Of a stretch of DNA of 64,000 bases, positions 7,602-19,471 are shown piece after piece. Where the stretch lies: assembly GCF_002261185.1 (NCBI RefSeq), contig NZ_NEVQ01000013.1, forward strand, positions 1-64,000. Reading direction: 5' to 3'. The notes under the pieces were generated by a model. It saw nothing but the letters and a program-made list of their open reading frames with translations. It did not search any database and was not told where the DNA came from. This DNA is from Bordetella genomosp. 4 (GTDB lineage Bacteria; Pseudomonadota; Gammaproteobacteria; Burkholderiales; Burkholderiaceae_B). A program made the position numbers and the translations under genes. Position 1 is the first letter of the stretch; each line of letters opens with the position of its first letter.

Positions 7602-9296
7602 ATGTCGATCAAAAAAAGCACGGTACTTACCATGCTGAGCGCAGAGGAGATCGAGCGCTACTATGCCTCGGGCCATTGGCGCGACCAGACGATTTATGCG
7701 GCCGCATCGGCGCAGGCGCAGCGCAGTCCGGATAGTTATGCGATTCGAGACGGCGCGAATCGGCTGACTTACAAAGAATTGATCGCCTGCGCGGACGCGC
7801 TGGCGGTACGTCTGCACGGCGCAGGCGTGCAGCCTGGTCAGCGTGTGGGTCTGTGGACAGCCAGCCGCGTAGAGACCGCAGTGGTGTGGTTGGCATGCTC
7901 GCGCAATGGATATACCTGCTGCCCTTCATTGCATCGCGATCACACGGTAGGGGATGTCAATGTGCTGATGCGCCGGGTGCGCGCAGCGGCCTTCATTGGC
8001 CAGCAAGGCTGGGGCGCAGACGCCACGCGTCACGACATTTTTAAAATGTTGGCGGATCTGGAAAATCTGAAGCTGGTGATTGATCTCGCCGACAATGCGG
8101 GATCGGGGGATCTGCTGGCCTCGAGAAAGCATGCCGCTAGCGACGTCCAGGCTGGCGCGGTCGATGTGCCTGTCTGCACGGATCCGAATCGCGTCGTGTA
8201 TTTGGCCTTTACCTCGGGGACGACTGGCGAACCCAAAGGCGTCATGCATAGTGATAATACCTTGCTGGCGAATGCCCGTGCTATTGCCCATGATTGGAAA
8301 TTTGGGCCTGCGTCCGTGCTGTATACGATGAGCCCCCTCAGCCACAACCTTGGCTTGGGCGCCATGATCAGCGCCTTTGCCACGGGCGCTGAATTAGTGG
8401 TGCACGATCTGGCTCGAGGCGCGAGCTTGGTTGACCGATTGATTGAAACCAATACGACTTTCCTCTTTGGCGTGCCGACTCACGGTATCGACATTTTGAA
8501 CGAGCTGCGCCAGCGGGGCCTCAAAAAGCTGGGGCGTCTGGAGGGTTTCCGGATTTCTGGCGCCTCTGCGCCGCCGGAGGTGGTCGCGGGCTTGATCGAG
8601 CACGGCGTCAAGCCGCAAAGCGGCTACGGCATGACCGAGGCCTGCTCGCATCACTACACGCTACCCGACGATAGTGCGGACCGGATCATCAACACGTCGG
8701 GCCGCGTGTGCGCTGGCTATGAGGTACGTATTTTCTCCACGGAGGATCCGGATACCGAGATCGGCCCTGACCAGATCGGCCAGATTGGCGGACGAGGTGC
8801 CAGCCTCATGCTGGGCTATTTTGATAATCAACAGGCGACCGAAGAGTCGTTCAATGCCTCTGGCTGGTTCATGACGGGCGACCTGGGCAAGCTCACTGAA
8901 GACGGCTATCTGGTGATCACCGGCCGCAAGAAAGACCTGATCATTCGTGGCGGGCACAATATTTATCCGGCCAAAATCGAGAACTTGGCCATGCAACATG
9001 ATGCCGTCGCTCGGGCTGCGGCACTGCCTGTGCCGGATCCGAGAATGGGAGAAAAGGTCTGCCTGGCAGTCATGTTCAAACCTGGCCGGTCTGTCGATGC
9101 GGATACGTTGCTGGCGCATTTGGACGAGGCGGGTTTGTCGCGCTATGACATGCCTGAGTATTTCATCGCGTTGGATGAAATACCGCTGACAGCAAGCGGC
9201 AAAATGTTCAAACGCGGGCTCGCGGACGACGTACGCGAGGGGCGTTTGGCAATTGAGCCTGTCCGCTTCAAGGCGAGCACGACGGTGGCCTCATGA
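7602..9296 (+). CDS. AMP-forming acyl-CoA ligase (cyclohexanecarboxylate/aryl-acid type)
   Basis: A 564-residue member of the ANL superfamily that activates a carboxylic acid to its CoA thioester through an acyl-AMP. The A3 loop TSGTTGEPKG lies at about 204, the A5 motif GYGMTE at 341, MTGDLGKLTEDGYLVITGRKKD (A7-A8) near 423, and the A10 lysine in TASGKMFKRG near the C-terminus. The ATG was preferred over one 30 bp upstream because an AGGAG site precedes it by 8 bp. It overlaps the thioesterase start by 4 bp (ATGA). Within the operon it probably activates the acid made by hydroxylase A. Closest by eye to cyclohexanecarboxylate-CoA or dihydroxybenzoate ligases; the true substrate is unknown. 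Confidence 0.9.
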   Translation: MSIKKSTVLTMLSAEEIERYYASGHWRDQTIYAAASAQAQRSPDSYAIRDGANRLTYKELIACADALAVRLHGAGVQPGQRVGLWTASRVETAVVWLACSRNGYTCCPSLHRDHTVGDVNVLMRRVRAAAFIGQQGWGADATRHDIFKMLADLENLKLVIDLADNAGSGDLLASRKHAASDVQAGAVDVPVCTDPNRVVYLAFTSGTTGEPKGVMHSDNTLLANARAIAHDWKFGPASVLYTMSPLSHNLGLGAMISAFATGAELVVHDLARGASLVDRLIETNTTFLFGVPTHGIDILNELRQRGLKKLGRLEGFRISGASAPPEVVAGLIEHGVKPQSGYGMTEACSHHYTLPDDSADRIINTSGRVCAGYEVRIFSTEDPDTEIGPDQIGQIGGRGASLMLGYFDNQQATEESFNASGWFMTGDLGKLTEDGYLVITGRKKDLIIRGGHNIYPAKIENLAMQHDAVARAAALPVPDPRMGEKVCLAVMFKPGRSVDADTLLAHLDEAGLSRYDMPEYFIALDEIPLTASGKMFKRGLADDVREGRLAIEPVRFKASTTVAS

Positions 9297-9727
9297 GTCA
9301 GCGCGATACCCTGGATCGGCTGCGCCACGAGTTGGCACACCCACCGTTTCATACCGTGTTGGAACCGCAAGCCCTCTCGGCCGACGCGGATAACGGCACC
9401 GTAGTGATCCGGCTGCCGTACAAGCCCGTATTCGGTCGAGCGGAAAACAGCCCGGAAATCCATGGCGGGGTGATTGCCGCTTTGATCGATCTGGCGGGGC
9501 ACGCAGCCGTTGCGGTGCAGATCGGCAGGATGGCTCCCACCATCGATCTACGCATTGATTTCCTGAGGCCGGCGCCTGCAGATGACCTGATCGCGACCGC
9601 ACGCACTCTCAAAGTGGGCAAGGCCGTGTCGCGCGTCGACATCGAGATCCGGGGTCAGCATGACAAGCTGATCGCTGCAGGCCGTGGGACCTTCAGCAGT
9701 TTAAATATGAACGCACAGGAGCAGTGA
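9293..9727 (+). CDS. PaaI-type hotdog thioesterase
   Basis: A 144-residue single hotdog-domain protein. The helix segment IHGGVIAALIDLAGHAAV carries the HGG that binds the thioester carbonyl in PaaI/YbgC-type thioesterases, with the catalytic acidic residue (Asp of LIDLAG) in the usual place. The C-terminal half has the DLRIDFLRPAPADDLIATA strand block. Such enzymes release dead-end aryl- or acyl-CoA adducts to free CoA in phenylacetate-type pathways. It overlaps the ligase by 4 bp and the next gene by a TGATG junction, so it is translated with them. It most likely polices or hydrolyses the CoA thioester formed by the upstream ligase. Confidence 0.88.
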   Translation: MSQRDTLDRLRHELAHPPFHTVLEPQALSADADNGTVVIRLPYKPVFGRAENSPEIHGGVIAALIDLAGHAAVAVQIGRMAPTIDLRIDFLRPAPADDLIATARTLKVGKAVSRVDIEIRGQHDKLIAAGRGTFSSLNMNAQEQ

Positions 9728-10719
9728 TGAAAGCTGTATTGATCCGCGAGTTTGGCCCGGTAGACGCCTTGCGTGTGGAGGAAATCCCCGATCCCGTGCC
9801 TGAACCTGGCCAGGTATTGATCGACGTCCAGGCGACGGCAATCAACTTCGTCGACACTCTGGTCGTCACGGGGAAATATCAGTTTTTGCCTGATCGGCCT
9901 TTCGTGCCAGGCAAACTGCCTACGGGTATCGTGTGTGCTGTGGGCGAGGGTGTGACGGAGCCCCGCGTAGGCGACCACGTGCTTACACTCGCCGAGCACG
10001 GGGGATATGCACAAAAGGCGGTCGTCAAGGCCACCGATTGTTTCCGTATGCCGGAGGGTTTGCCCTTTGTCGAGGCTGCCAGTATGGCGCTGGCGTATGA
10101 CACGGCCTGGTTCGCGCTGTGTGACCGTGGCCGCGCCGTCGCGGGCGAGACCGTGCTGGTGATGGGCGCATCCGGCGGGGTGGGCCTGGCCGCGCTGCAA
10201 TTGGCCAAGGCCTACGGGCTAAAGGTCATTGCCGGCATATCAGGACCTGGCAAAGCCGATCTCGTCACGCAGGCCGGCGCCGACGCGTGGATCGATCTGT
10301 CTCGCGACAACCCGCGCGACAGCATACGCGAGCAAGTCTATGCTCTGACTGACGGTAAAGGCGCGGACATTGTGCTGGATCCGCTGGGCGGGGATTATTT
10401 TGACGGCGCCATCCGGGCGGTCGCATGGTGCGGACGTCTGGTGGTGATCGGATTTGCGGCGGGGCGCATTTCCACGCTAAAGGTCAACTACGTGTTGTTG
10501 AAGAATATTGAGGTCAGTGGCGTCCAAGTCAGTGACTATCGCAAGCGCACCCCCGAAAAAATGGCGCACTGCATGTCCGAGATTTTCCGCCTCTATAGCG
10601 AAGGAAAGCTGGTGAAGACGCCGAGCCGCACCTATTCCCTCGAATCGGTCGGCGAAGCGTTACGTGCCCTGGAAACGCGTAAGGCGGGGGGGCGGCTGAT
10701 TCTGGTGCCCCAGGATTGA
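9727..10719 (+). CDS. Zinc-free MDR oxidoreductase (NADPH:quinone reductase / enoyl reductase type)
   Basis: A 330-residue medium-chain dehydrogenase/reductase. The N-terminal GroES-like domain starts MKAVLIREFGPVDALRVEEIPDP. The Rossmann fold carries MGASGGVGLAALQLAKAYG at about 150, binding NADPH. The structural and catalytic zinc cysteines are absent, which places it with quinone oxidoreductases and some enoyl-CoA reductases. An in-frame GTG sits one codon upstream; the ATG is preferred because it forms a stop-start TGATG overlap with the thioesterase. As the last gene of the hydroxylase A operon it could reduce a ring double bond or a CoA-linked enoyl product. That role is inferred from position only. 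Confidence 0.88.
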   Translation: MKAVLIREFGPVDALRVEEIPDPVPEPGQVLIDVQATAINFVDTLVVTGKYQFLPDRPFVPGKLPTGIVCAVGEGVTEPRVGDHVLTLAEHGGYAQKAVVKATDCFRMPEGLPFVEAASMALAYDTAWFALCDRGRAVAGETVLVMGASGGVGLAALQLAKAYGLKVIAGISGPGKADLVTQAGADAWIDLSRDNPRDSIREQVYALTDGKGADIVLDPLGGDYFDGAIRAVAWCGRLVVIGFAAGRISTLKVNYVLLKNIEVSGVQVSDYRKRTPEKMAHCMSEIFRLYSEGKLVKTPSRTYSLESVGEALRALETRKAGGRLILVPQD

Positions 10720-10781
10720 TTCCGGCCGGCTGGCGTGAGCATGAAAACTCGCGGCGTCACGTGTCTAAAGAAGGGGAGTGT

Positions 10782-10793
10782 TCCAAAATTGGG
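10782..10793. promoter_or_regulatory. Palindromic operator TCCAAAATTGGG (copy 2 of 5)
   Basis: Lies 72 bp before the start codon of the XRE regulator gene. The ten-base core CCAAAATTGG is identical to copy 1 in front of hydroxylase A. It would fit autoregulation of the XRE gene; binding is not shown. Confidence 0.55.
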
Positions 10794-10864
10794 TCACCAT
10801 TGTATGATCTCAGTCCCTTTCGCCGATGCGTCTGTATGCTCGGCAAGACACTACGGGAGTCAAA

Positions 10865-11812
10865 ATGCCTTCGCAGTATGAAGAAATCGGTCAACGGGTC
10901 CGGGCGTTCCGGATGGCCTCGGGATTCAGCGCCGACGAGGTCGCACAACGCATCGGGATTTCACGTACCGCCCTGTATCGTGTGGAAAAGGGCGATATTG
11001 CAAAAATTGATACGTTGGAGCGGCTTTCCGAGCTGCTGGACGTCTCGATGCCCACGCTGATGGGGGTCGGCATCGAATATCTGGCTTCCGCGGTGAGCTA
11101 TTTCGAGCGTACCCGTCAGTTGGAGGAACGGGCGGATCAGATCATTGTGCTAGCCAGCCCTGTGTCGTTCCTGCTGGCGTCGGATGACTTTATTACCGTG
11201 CTCGACCAGTCGTTGCGCGAGTCCGTGCCCGAGGATTATCCGCATCGCGCCAAATATATGACTGACGTGAGCCAGGTCATCGACATACTCGCTGCGCGTA
11301 AACAGACCTACCGGCGCCGGCGGCCCAGCATCGTGAATCTGATCTCGGCGGATTCGATCGAGCGTTTTCTCAAGATGGGGCTGATGGGAAAACGGGATCT
11401 GCCAGAGGCAGTGCGCCGGGAACGGCAGGAGAAGGCGCGTGCCGAGATAGAGCATTTGGCCACGCTGCTGGAGGCCGACGATCTAGGTGTGCAAATCGGT
11501 TTGGTTACCGACATTTTGCCGCACAACGGATTCCAGATTTTCCGGCAAGCAGAGCGTCGTACTTTGACGATCAGTCCGTTCCGCTTGGGGGAACAGCCCA
11601 ATATCCGAGTGGGCGTGGCGATGCTGACTTCGGCCCCGGAGGCACTGAAGCTGCACGAAAAGATCGTGAAAGAAGCTTGGCGAACGGCCATCAAAGGTGA
11701 GGCTGCGGCGGCACATTTGCGTGAGTTGCTTGCGGCAACGGAGAACGCTACGGACGCTGTAGAACCCGATCCGAAACCCGGCCGAAAGCGCGCTGCACGT
11801 TCGTCGAAATAG
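10865..11812 (+). CDS. XRE-family transcriptional regulator
   Basis: A 315-residue protein with an N-terminal XRE/Cro helix-turn-helix (about residues 8-62, EEVGQRV-like start IGQRVRAFRMASGFSADEVAQRIGI then SRTALYRVEKGD). A long C-terminal region of about 250 residues follows that I do not recognise; it has no P-loop or obvious enzyme motif. It ends in a basic tail (KPGRKRAARSSK). The ATG at 10865 has a GGGAG site 6 bp upstream and starts right at the domain; an earlier ATG would add 13 unneeded residues. The gene is separate from the hydroxylase operon by about 145 bp holding a copy of the shared palindrome. It is the best candidate regulator of the regulon, with the two LysR proteins as alternatives. 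Confidence 0.82.
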   Translation: MPSQYEEIGQRVRAFRMASGFSADEVAQRIGISRTALYRVEKGDIAKIDTLERLSELLDVSMPTLMGVGIEYLASAVSYFERTRQLEERADQIIVLASPVSFLLASDDFITVLDQSLRESVPEDYPHRAKYMTDVSQVIDILAARKQTYRRRRPSIVNLISADSIERFLKMGLMGKRDLPEAVRRERQEKARAEIEHLATLLEADDLGVQIGLVTDILPHNGFQIFRQAERRTLTISPFRLGEQPNIRVGVAMLTSAPEALKLHEKIVKEAWRTAIKGEAAAAHLRELLAATENATDAVEPDPKPGRKRAARSSK

Positions 11813-11876
11813 TGGCCGCGGTGTCATCGCGGCAATTTTGCAACTGTACTCAAACACCATATTGATTAGAGCCGCC

Positions 11877-12575
11877 ATGACAACCAATATCGACATCTGC
11901 CGTACGGAGCTTGTTCTTGCCAATCGTATTCTGGCCAGGGCCGGTGTGCTGGATGCGTTCGGTCACGTGAGTGTCCGGCATCCAGATAGGCCCGATAATT
12001 TTCTATTGTCGAAATCGAAAGCGCCTGAGCTGGTGAGCGATGCGGACATTCTCGAGTATGACAGTGAGGCCGTGCCTCTGGACGGAGTAGGGGTGCCGCA
12101 ATACAGCGAGCGCTTTATCCATAGCGAGATGTATCGCGCGCGTCCGGACGTGATGGCGATCTGCCATCACCACAGTCCGTCGGTGCTGCCTTTTTGCGTG
12201 GCTGGCGTATCGATTGTTCCGGTATATCAGCATGGTGCGCTGATTGGCCGGCATGTGCCCATGTGGGATAGCCGAGACGAGTTTGGCGATACTAACCTGC
12301 TCGTGACTAACGGAAAGCAGGGGGCTTCCTTGGCGCGTGCGTTGGGTTCTGCTTCGATGGTGTTAATGCGGCATCATGGCGCGACCGTCGTTGGTACTGG
12401 TTTGCGGGAGCTGGTATTTCGGTCTGTTTCGGCCTGCAAGAATGCGGAGTTTCAGTATCGTGCTATGGCGATTGGGACGGTGACGGGGCTGACTGATGGG
12501 GAAATTGAGCTCGCTGCTAAAGTGCCGCCGGCGGCTATAGATCGGGCTTGGGATCTGTGGGTGGGTGAGGCGTGA
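11877..12575 (+). CDS. Class II aldolase/adducin-family protein
   Basis: A 232-residue protein of the aldolase II fold, homotetrameric zinc enzymes such as fuculose-phosphate aldolase and several decarboxylases. Zinc-ligand histidines are visible in ICHHHSPSVLPF (about residue 97) and in MRHHGATVVG (about 164), and HVSVRHP near residue 30 is the usual N-terminal block. The ATG giving MTTNIDICRTELVLANRIL was taken. It lies 64 bp after the XRE gene, on the same strand, and converges with hydroxylase B genes. No phosphate-sugar context is present, so it may act as a lyase or decarboxylase on a ring-derived keto acid; the specific reaction is not readable. Confidence 0.85.
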   Translation: MTTNIDICRTELVLANRILARAGVLDAFGHVSVRHPDRPDNFLLSKSKAPELVSDADILEYDSEAVPLDGVGVPQYSERFIHSEMYRARPDVMAICHHHSPSVLPFCVAGVSIVPVYQHGALIGRHVPMWDSRDEFGDTNLLVTNGKQGASLARALGSASMVLMRHHGATVVGTGLRELVFRSVSACKNAEFQYRAMAIGTVTGLTDGEIELAAKVPPAAIDRAWDLWVGEA

Positions 12576-12651
12576 TGATAGCTCGCCGGTTGGCGGGGGG
12601 ATTGAGTTCTATTGGACGTTGAAGCGGGCAGCTGACCGCGTCGTGAGGCGC

Positions 12652-14879
12652 TTACGGTCCGATTGCCTCGGCTCGACGTTTAACCAAATCTAGCCCTCGC
12701 CTGACCTCCGCTGAGTCGAACGGCACCCGGCGCAACCTCAGCCCGGTAGCATCGAATATCGCATTGGCGATTGCCGCGGCACTCGGTACTGACCCAGACT
12801 CCCCAGCCCCCAATGGAGGTTGGTCCTGGGTCGGCATGATCAAGATATCGATATCCGGAATATCCCCGAATCTGATGATAGGATACCCACCCCATTCACG
12901 CGATACGACGCCAGCATCGTCAAATGCCACGCGCTCCATTAGCGCTCGGCTGACCGACTGGATCACATTGCCGTGGATCTGATGCCGCACACCCGCCGGG
13001 TTGATCACCAAACCACAGTCGTAGCCTATCCATACTTTCAGTACGCGCACGGTAGCGCGTTCTAGGTCTACTTCGACATCGCAAACCCAGGCACAGTAAG
13101 CCGACCCTACGCCAGGAAAGGTGCCATGTACGTATTGATGCTGGGCAAACCCACGTCCCCTGCGTATGTGCGGGCGTTGCGGATCCGCATGTAAACGGGG
13201 GGACGGTCCTGTCTGCCAGCCCGCACGCTCGGCCAGTGCAATACTCAGCGCACGAGCTCGCGGGTCCTCCATGAAGCGCAGGCGGAATGCGACAGCATCC
13301 TCGCCATGCTGATGCGCCAGTTCGTCAATGAACGATTCATGGCTAAAGACGTTCGGCAATGCGGATACGCCGCGCATCCAGGCGGCCCGTACGATCGGTG
13401 CCATATCCTGCACAGCAATGCGTACATCGCTGCATCGGTACTGCGGCACGGCAGTGCGATCGCCTTTGTGCTCGACGATGGGGTCTGGGGCAATCGTGCC
13501 TGTTTGCATCAACGCGAGAACGGGCGCGTTATTCGACGGGTAGCGATTGACGAACTCATACGCCAATGTGTCGGGGCCGGTGACCGCGCCTCGTACATCC
13601 ATGATCTGAGTGGTGCCCTTGGGTTCCCAGCTATGCTCTTCCTCCCTCATGAGCTGCAGACGGACGGGGGCGCCTACTTCGCGCGAGATCAGGGCGGCTT
13701 CGGCGGCGGCGTCGTCAGCGCAGTTGCGGCCATAGCAGCCCGAGGCTTCCATTCTCACGATGCGTACGGCCGAGTCGGGCAGATCCAGCAATGCCATGAT
13801 GTCGGCGTGCAGAAAATGCGGATTCTGCGATCCGCTCCATACGGTAATGGCACCGTCCCGATAATCCGCTACCGCACAGGATGGACCGATGGATGCGTGC
13901 ATCTGGTAGGGCCATACGTACGTCGCGGAATGCGTGTCCGTGCGAGCCGACAGCGAGTCGGTGGCGTTTCCGTCTTCACGCAGTACCCGTTCTTTACTCG
14001 GGTTGGCACGCACCGCTGCCTCGGGATCGTTCAGATCGGGCAAGGCTGGCGGCATTGCCCATTGCACTTTCAATTGCCGGGCGGCACGGATGGCATGTTC
14101 CTCCCGGCGTGTGACGACAGCGACGAAATCGCCCTTGACCACGACCGCTACTATGCCCGGAATATCCAATACCGACTCGCGATCGACGGCAATCAATGAC
14201 TGTCCAATCATGGCGCCACTATCACGCCCGGGATAAGGCGGGCGGACCATGCGTGCATGCAGCATGCCGGGTAACCGCAAGTCATGAACGAAGATCAACT
14301 CGCCTTTGATTTTGGCGGGAATATCCACGCGTGCGACGCTACGTCCCACGATGCGATATTGGTCGGCAGGTTTGAGATCGACTTTCGCGTCGATGTCGAT
14401 ATCAAAGTGTTCGCCACGCGCAAGACTGCCGTAGTCTGTCGTTTGTTCGCCCGGGCCCGTGATGATTCCGTCTGCCACGGTGAGCGTATCGGCATCGCAA
14501 GACCATTGCTGCGCGGCGCGTTGCAAGAGGGTTTTTCGTACCTGCGCCGCAGCTCGGCGCAGGGGCACGGCAGCGCTCTGAATCGATGCGCTGGCCGTGG
14601 TGGGACCCTGGTCCGGTGTGCGGTCCGTATCGCCCAGCACCATGCGTACGCGGTGCATGGGGACGTCCATTTCTTCGGCCACGATCTGGGTGAACGCGGT
14701 ACGTACTCCCGTGCCCAGGTCTACGTGGCCATTGCACGCGATGATGTCGCCTTCAGGTGTGATCTCGATGAAGGTATTGACGCGGGATTTGGAGACGCGG
14801 TTCACCGCGTGGCGAGCTGGAGGCTCTCCTTGCGCGTCAAGCCGTTCGCGCGATACGGGCTGCCGATCTTGCACGAGTC

Positions 14880-14883
<4 letters not shown>
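12652..14883 (-). CDS. Molybdenum hydroxylase B, catalytic Moco subunit (NicB/IorB type)
   Basis: A 743-residue molybdopterin-binding subunit of the isoquinoline 1-oxidoreductase/nicotinate dehydrogenase branch. The N-terminal block FIEITPEGDIIACNGHVDLGTGVRTAFTQIV is this branch's first cofactor contact. A hammerhead domain starts about residue 190 (LPGMLHARMVRPPYPG). GCYGRNCADDAAAEA replaces the GGGFG loop. RAAWMRGVSALPN is the substrate-loop equivalent, and GAGESG at about 692-697 supplies the catalytic Glu695. It overlaps the cytochrome chain by 4 bp (ATGA) and follows it in the operon. With the 2Fe-2S protein and the cytochrome chain it should hydroxylate an N-heteroaromatic ring with electrons leaving through haem c; no FAD subunit is encoded beside it. 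The substrate is unknown. Confidence 0.9.
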
Positions 14884-17783
<2,900 letters not shown>

Positions 17784-17784
17784 G

Positions 17785-18255
17785 TTAGTTTTCCCCCGCC
17801 AGGCGGCGCGCGGCCAACTGCACGGCCTCAATGATTTCCCGGTGAGTGCCGCAGCGACAGAGGTTGTAGCGCAATGCGTCTTCTATCTCTGATTGGCTAG
17901 GACGGGGATTGCGGCTGAGCAGTGCGTGTGCGGAAATGATCATGCCATTGACGCAGTAGCCGCATTGCGCCGCTTGTGCGTCAATGAAAGCCTGTTGTAC
18001 GACGCTGAGTTCGTCTGGTGTAGACAGGCCTTCCAGTGTCGTGACAGCACGGCCCGATGCGGCTTTGACTGGCACCACACAGGACCGCGCGGGCGCGCCA
18101 TTGATGAGAACGGTGCAAGTGCCGCATTCACCCAGGCCACAGCCATACTTGGGGCCATTCAGCTCCAGATCGTTGCGCAACACATAGAGCAGCGGCGTGT
18201 CGGCCTCCACGTCCACGCGCACTGCCGTGTTATTCACATTCAAATCAAACTGCAT
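17785..18255 (-). CDS. Molybdenum hydroxylase B, 2Fe-2S subunit (NicA/IorA type)
   Basis: A 156-residue protein, the length of NicA. Cluster motifs are GCGLGECGTCTVLINGAPARSC (about residues 39-60) and QCGYCVNGMIIS with NLCRCGTHREI. CGYCxNGM and CRCGTH are the forms seen in enzymes that hand electrons to cytochromes rather than to a FAD subunit, which agrees with the haem chain encoded directly downstream. The start MQFDLNVNN was chosen because it fits the family N-terminus; the open frame runs 49 residues further upstream but overlaps the Bug gene. It is first in a three-gene operon with a 1-bp gap to the cytochrome chain. It could be called nicA-like, but the other nicotinate genes (nicC, nicX, nicD, nicE) are not in the window. 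Confidence 0.92.
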   Translation of the reverse strand: MQFDLNVNNTAVRVDVEADTPLLYVLRNDLELNGPKYGCGLGECGTCTVLINGAPARSCVVPVKAASGRAVTTLEGLSTPDELSVVQQAFIDAQAAQCGYCVNGMIISAHALLSRNPRPSQSEIEDALRYNLCRCGTHREIIEAVQLAARRLAGEN

Positions 18256-18295
18256 AGCATTTTTCGGGAGGCTGTCTGTTGGTTGCTTGTCCCGC

Positions 18296-19306
18296 TCAAT
18301 CCACTTTGATCTTGCCGTCTTTGATGACTTTCGCCCACATGACAGACTCGTCATTGACAAACTGTTTGGTGTCGGCGAGGGACATATAAGAGCCAGTTTC
18401 ACCCGTACGGTCCAGACTGGATCTCATCGTGTCGCTTTCCAAGGCCTTTTTCACCGCGGCGTTGAGCGTTTCCAGAATGGGGGCAGGTGTCCCTGCGGGA
18501 GCGAACAATCCCGTCCAGAAATACACGTCAAATCCGGGCAGCGTCTCAGCGACGGTCGGGATCTTGGGTAAAAATTTGCTGCGTTCAGCAGATGTCACCG
18601 CCAAGCCGCGCAGACGTTCCTGGGACAGATACTGAGTCGTGGCGGGCAACGTAGCAAAAGCGAAGTCGACCTGACCGGAAATCAGGTCTGTCATGGCGGG
18701 GCCGCTGCCCTTATAGGGGATATGCGTGAAATTGCTCGACGTCTGCAGTTTCAGTAATTCACCGGCCATGTGCGGCGTCGTGCCTAGTCCAGCGGACGCG
18801 AAATTCAACGACTTACTACCGTCTTTGCCTGCCTGGATCAGATCCGCCAGCGTTTTTACGGGCGACGATACGGGCACGGCCAATGCCAGCGGTGATTTGG
18901 TGATCATTGATACGGGCACTAAATCGCGCTCATACACATATGACACCGACTTCATCAGGCTCGGATTGATAATCAGCGCAGGGTCTGCCACCAGTAGCGT
19001 GTAGCCGTCGGGTTTGGCGCGCGTGACGGTGTTGGTTCCGATGATGCTGCCCGCGCCTGGCCGATTTTCCACGACCACCGTTTGACCCAGCGATTGCTCG
19101 AGTTGCCGGGCCAACAGACGGGTGACCGAATCGACACCTCCGCCAGGGGGATATCCGACGACCAATGTGATGGGCCGATCTTTTGGATAGTTATTTTCCG
19201 CTGCGACAGCGGTGGCGGGTAGAGCGGCAGTTGCCGCGAATGCGACAGCCAGCGAGGCCGAAAAAAAGGTACGGCGGCTGATACAGCAAGATAGAAATTT
19301 GGACAT
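18296..19306 (-). CDS. Bug-type (TctC family) periplasmic solute-binding protein with Tat-like signal
   Basis: A 336-residue Bug protein, an extracytoplasmic receptor for carboxylic acids and related small molecules. The signal peptide begins MSKFLSCCISRRTFFSASLA; SRRTFF resembles a twin-arginine motif and is followed by an Ala-rich core ending near ATAVAAE. The conserved Bug blocks are present: ITLVVGYPPGGGVD, VVENRPGAGS, PDGYTLL, HIPYKGSGPAMTDL and LFAPAGTP. It lies 40 bp upstream of the hydroxylase B 2Fe-2S gene on the same strand, so it is probably the uptake receptor for that enzyme's substrate. No TctA/TctB membrane partners are encoded in the window. It is visibly paralogous to the Bug protein at 24.8-25.8 kb. 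Confidence 0.92.
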   Translation of the reverse strand: MSKFLSCCISRRTFFSASLAVAFAATAALPATAVAAENNYPKDRPITLVVGYPPGGGVDSVTRLLARQLEQSLGQTVVVENRPGAGSIIGTNTVTRAKPDGYTLLVADPALIINPSLMKSVSYVYERDLVPVSMITKSPLALAVPVSSPVKTLADLIQAGKDGSKSLNFASAGLGTTPHMAGELLKLQTSSNFTHIPYKGSGPAMTDLISGQVDFAFATLPATTQYLSQERLRGLAVTSAERSKFLPKIPTVAETLPGFDVYFWTGLFAPAGTPAPILETLNAAVKKALESDTMRSSLDRTGETGSYMSLADTKQFVNDESVMWAKVIKDGKIKVD

Positions 19307-19412
19307 TCGTCACTCCGATAGACAGTTATCGTCCCCTCAACGCTCGCGTTCTTCTGTGGCGAGTCAAGACGAAAATTTCCGGTGTAAATCAGTACCGCAA
19401 CAATACGGATGT

Positions 19413-19424
19413 ACCAAAAATGGG
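19413..19424. promoter_or_regulatory. Palindromic operator ACCAAAAATGGG (copy 3 of 5)
   Basis: Located between the divergent Bug and LysR genes, 48 bp before the LysR start and about 107 bp before the Bug start. It differs from copy 1 at one base of the ten-base core. It is followed by GTCAAAC, sharing the GGGTCA right flank with copy 2. Confidence 0.5.
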
Positions 19425-19471
19425 TCAAACGATTTATTCTTGGGTTTGGCTAAATTTTTTTCATCTCAACC

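Noticed and set aside
13306-14199. 297-residue plus-strand open frame opposite hydroxylase B
   Set aside because: Antisense shadow of a Moco subunit with all expected motifs.
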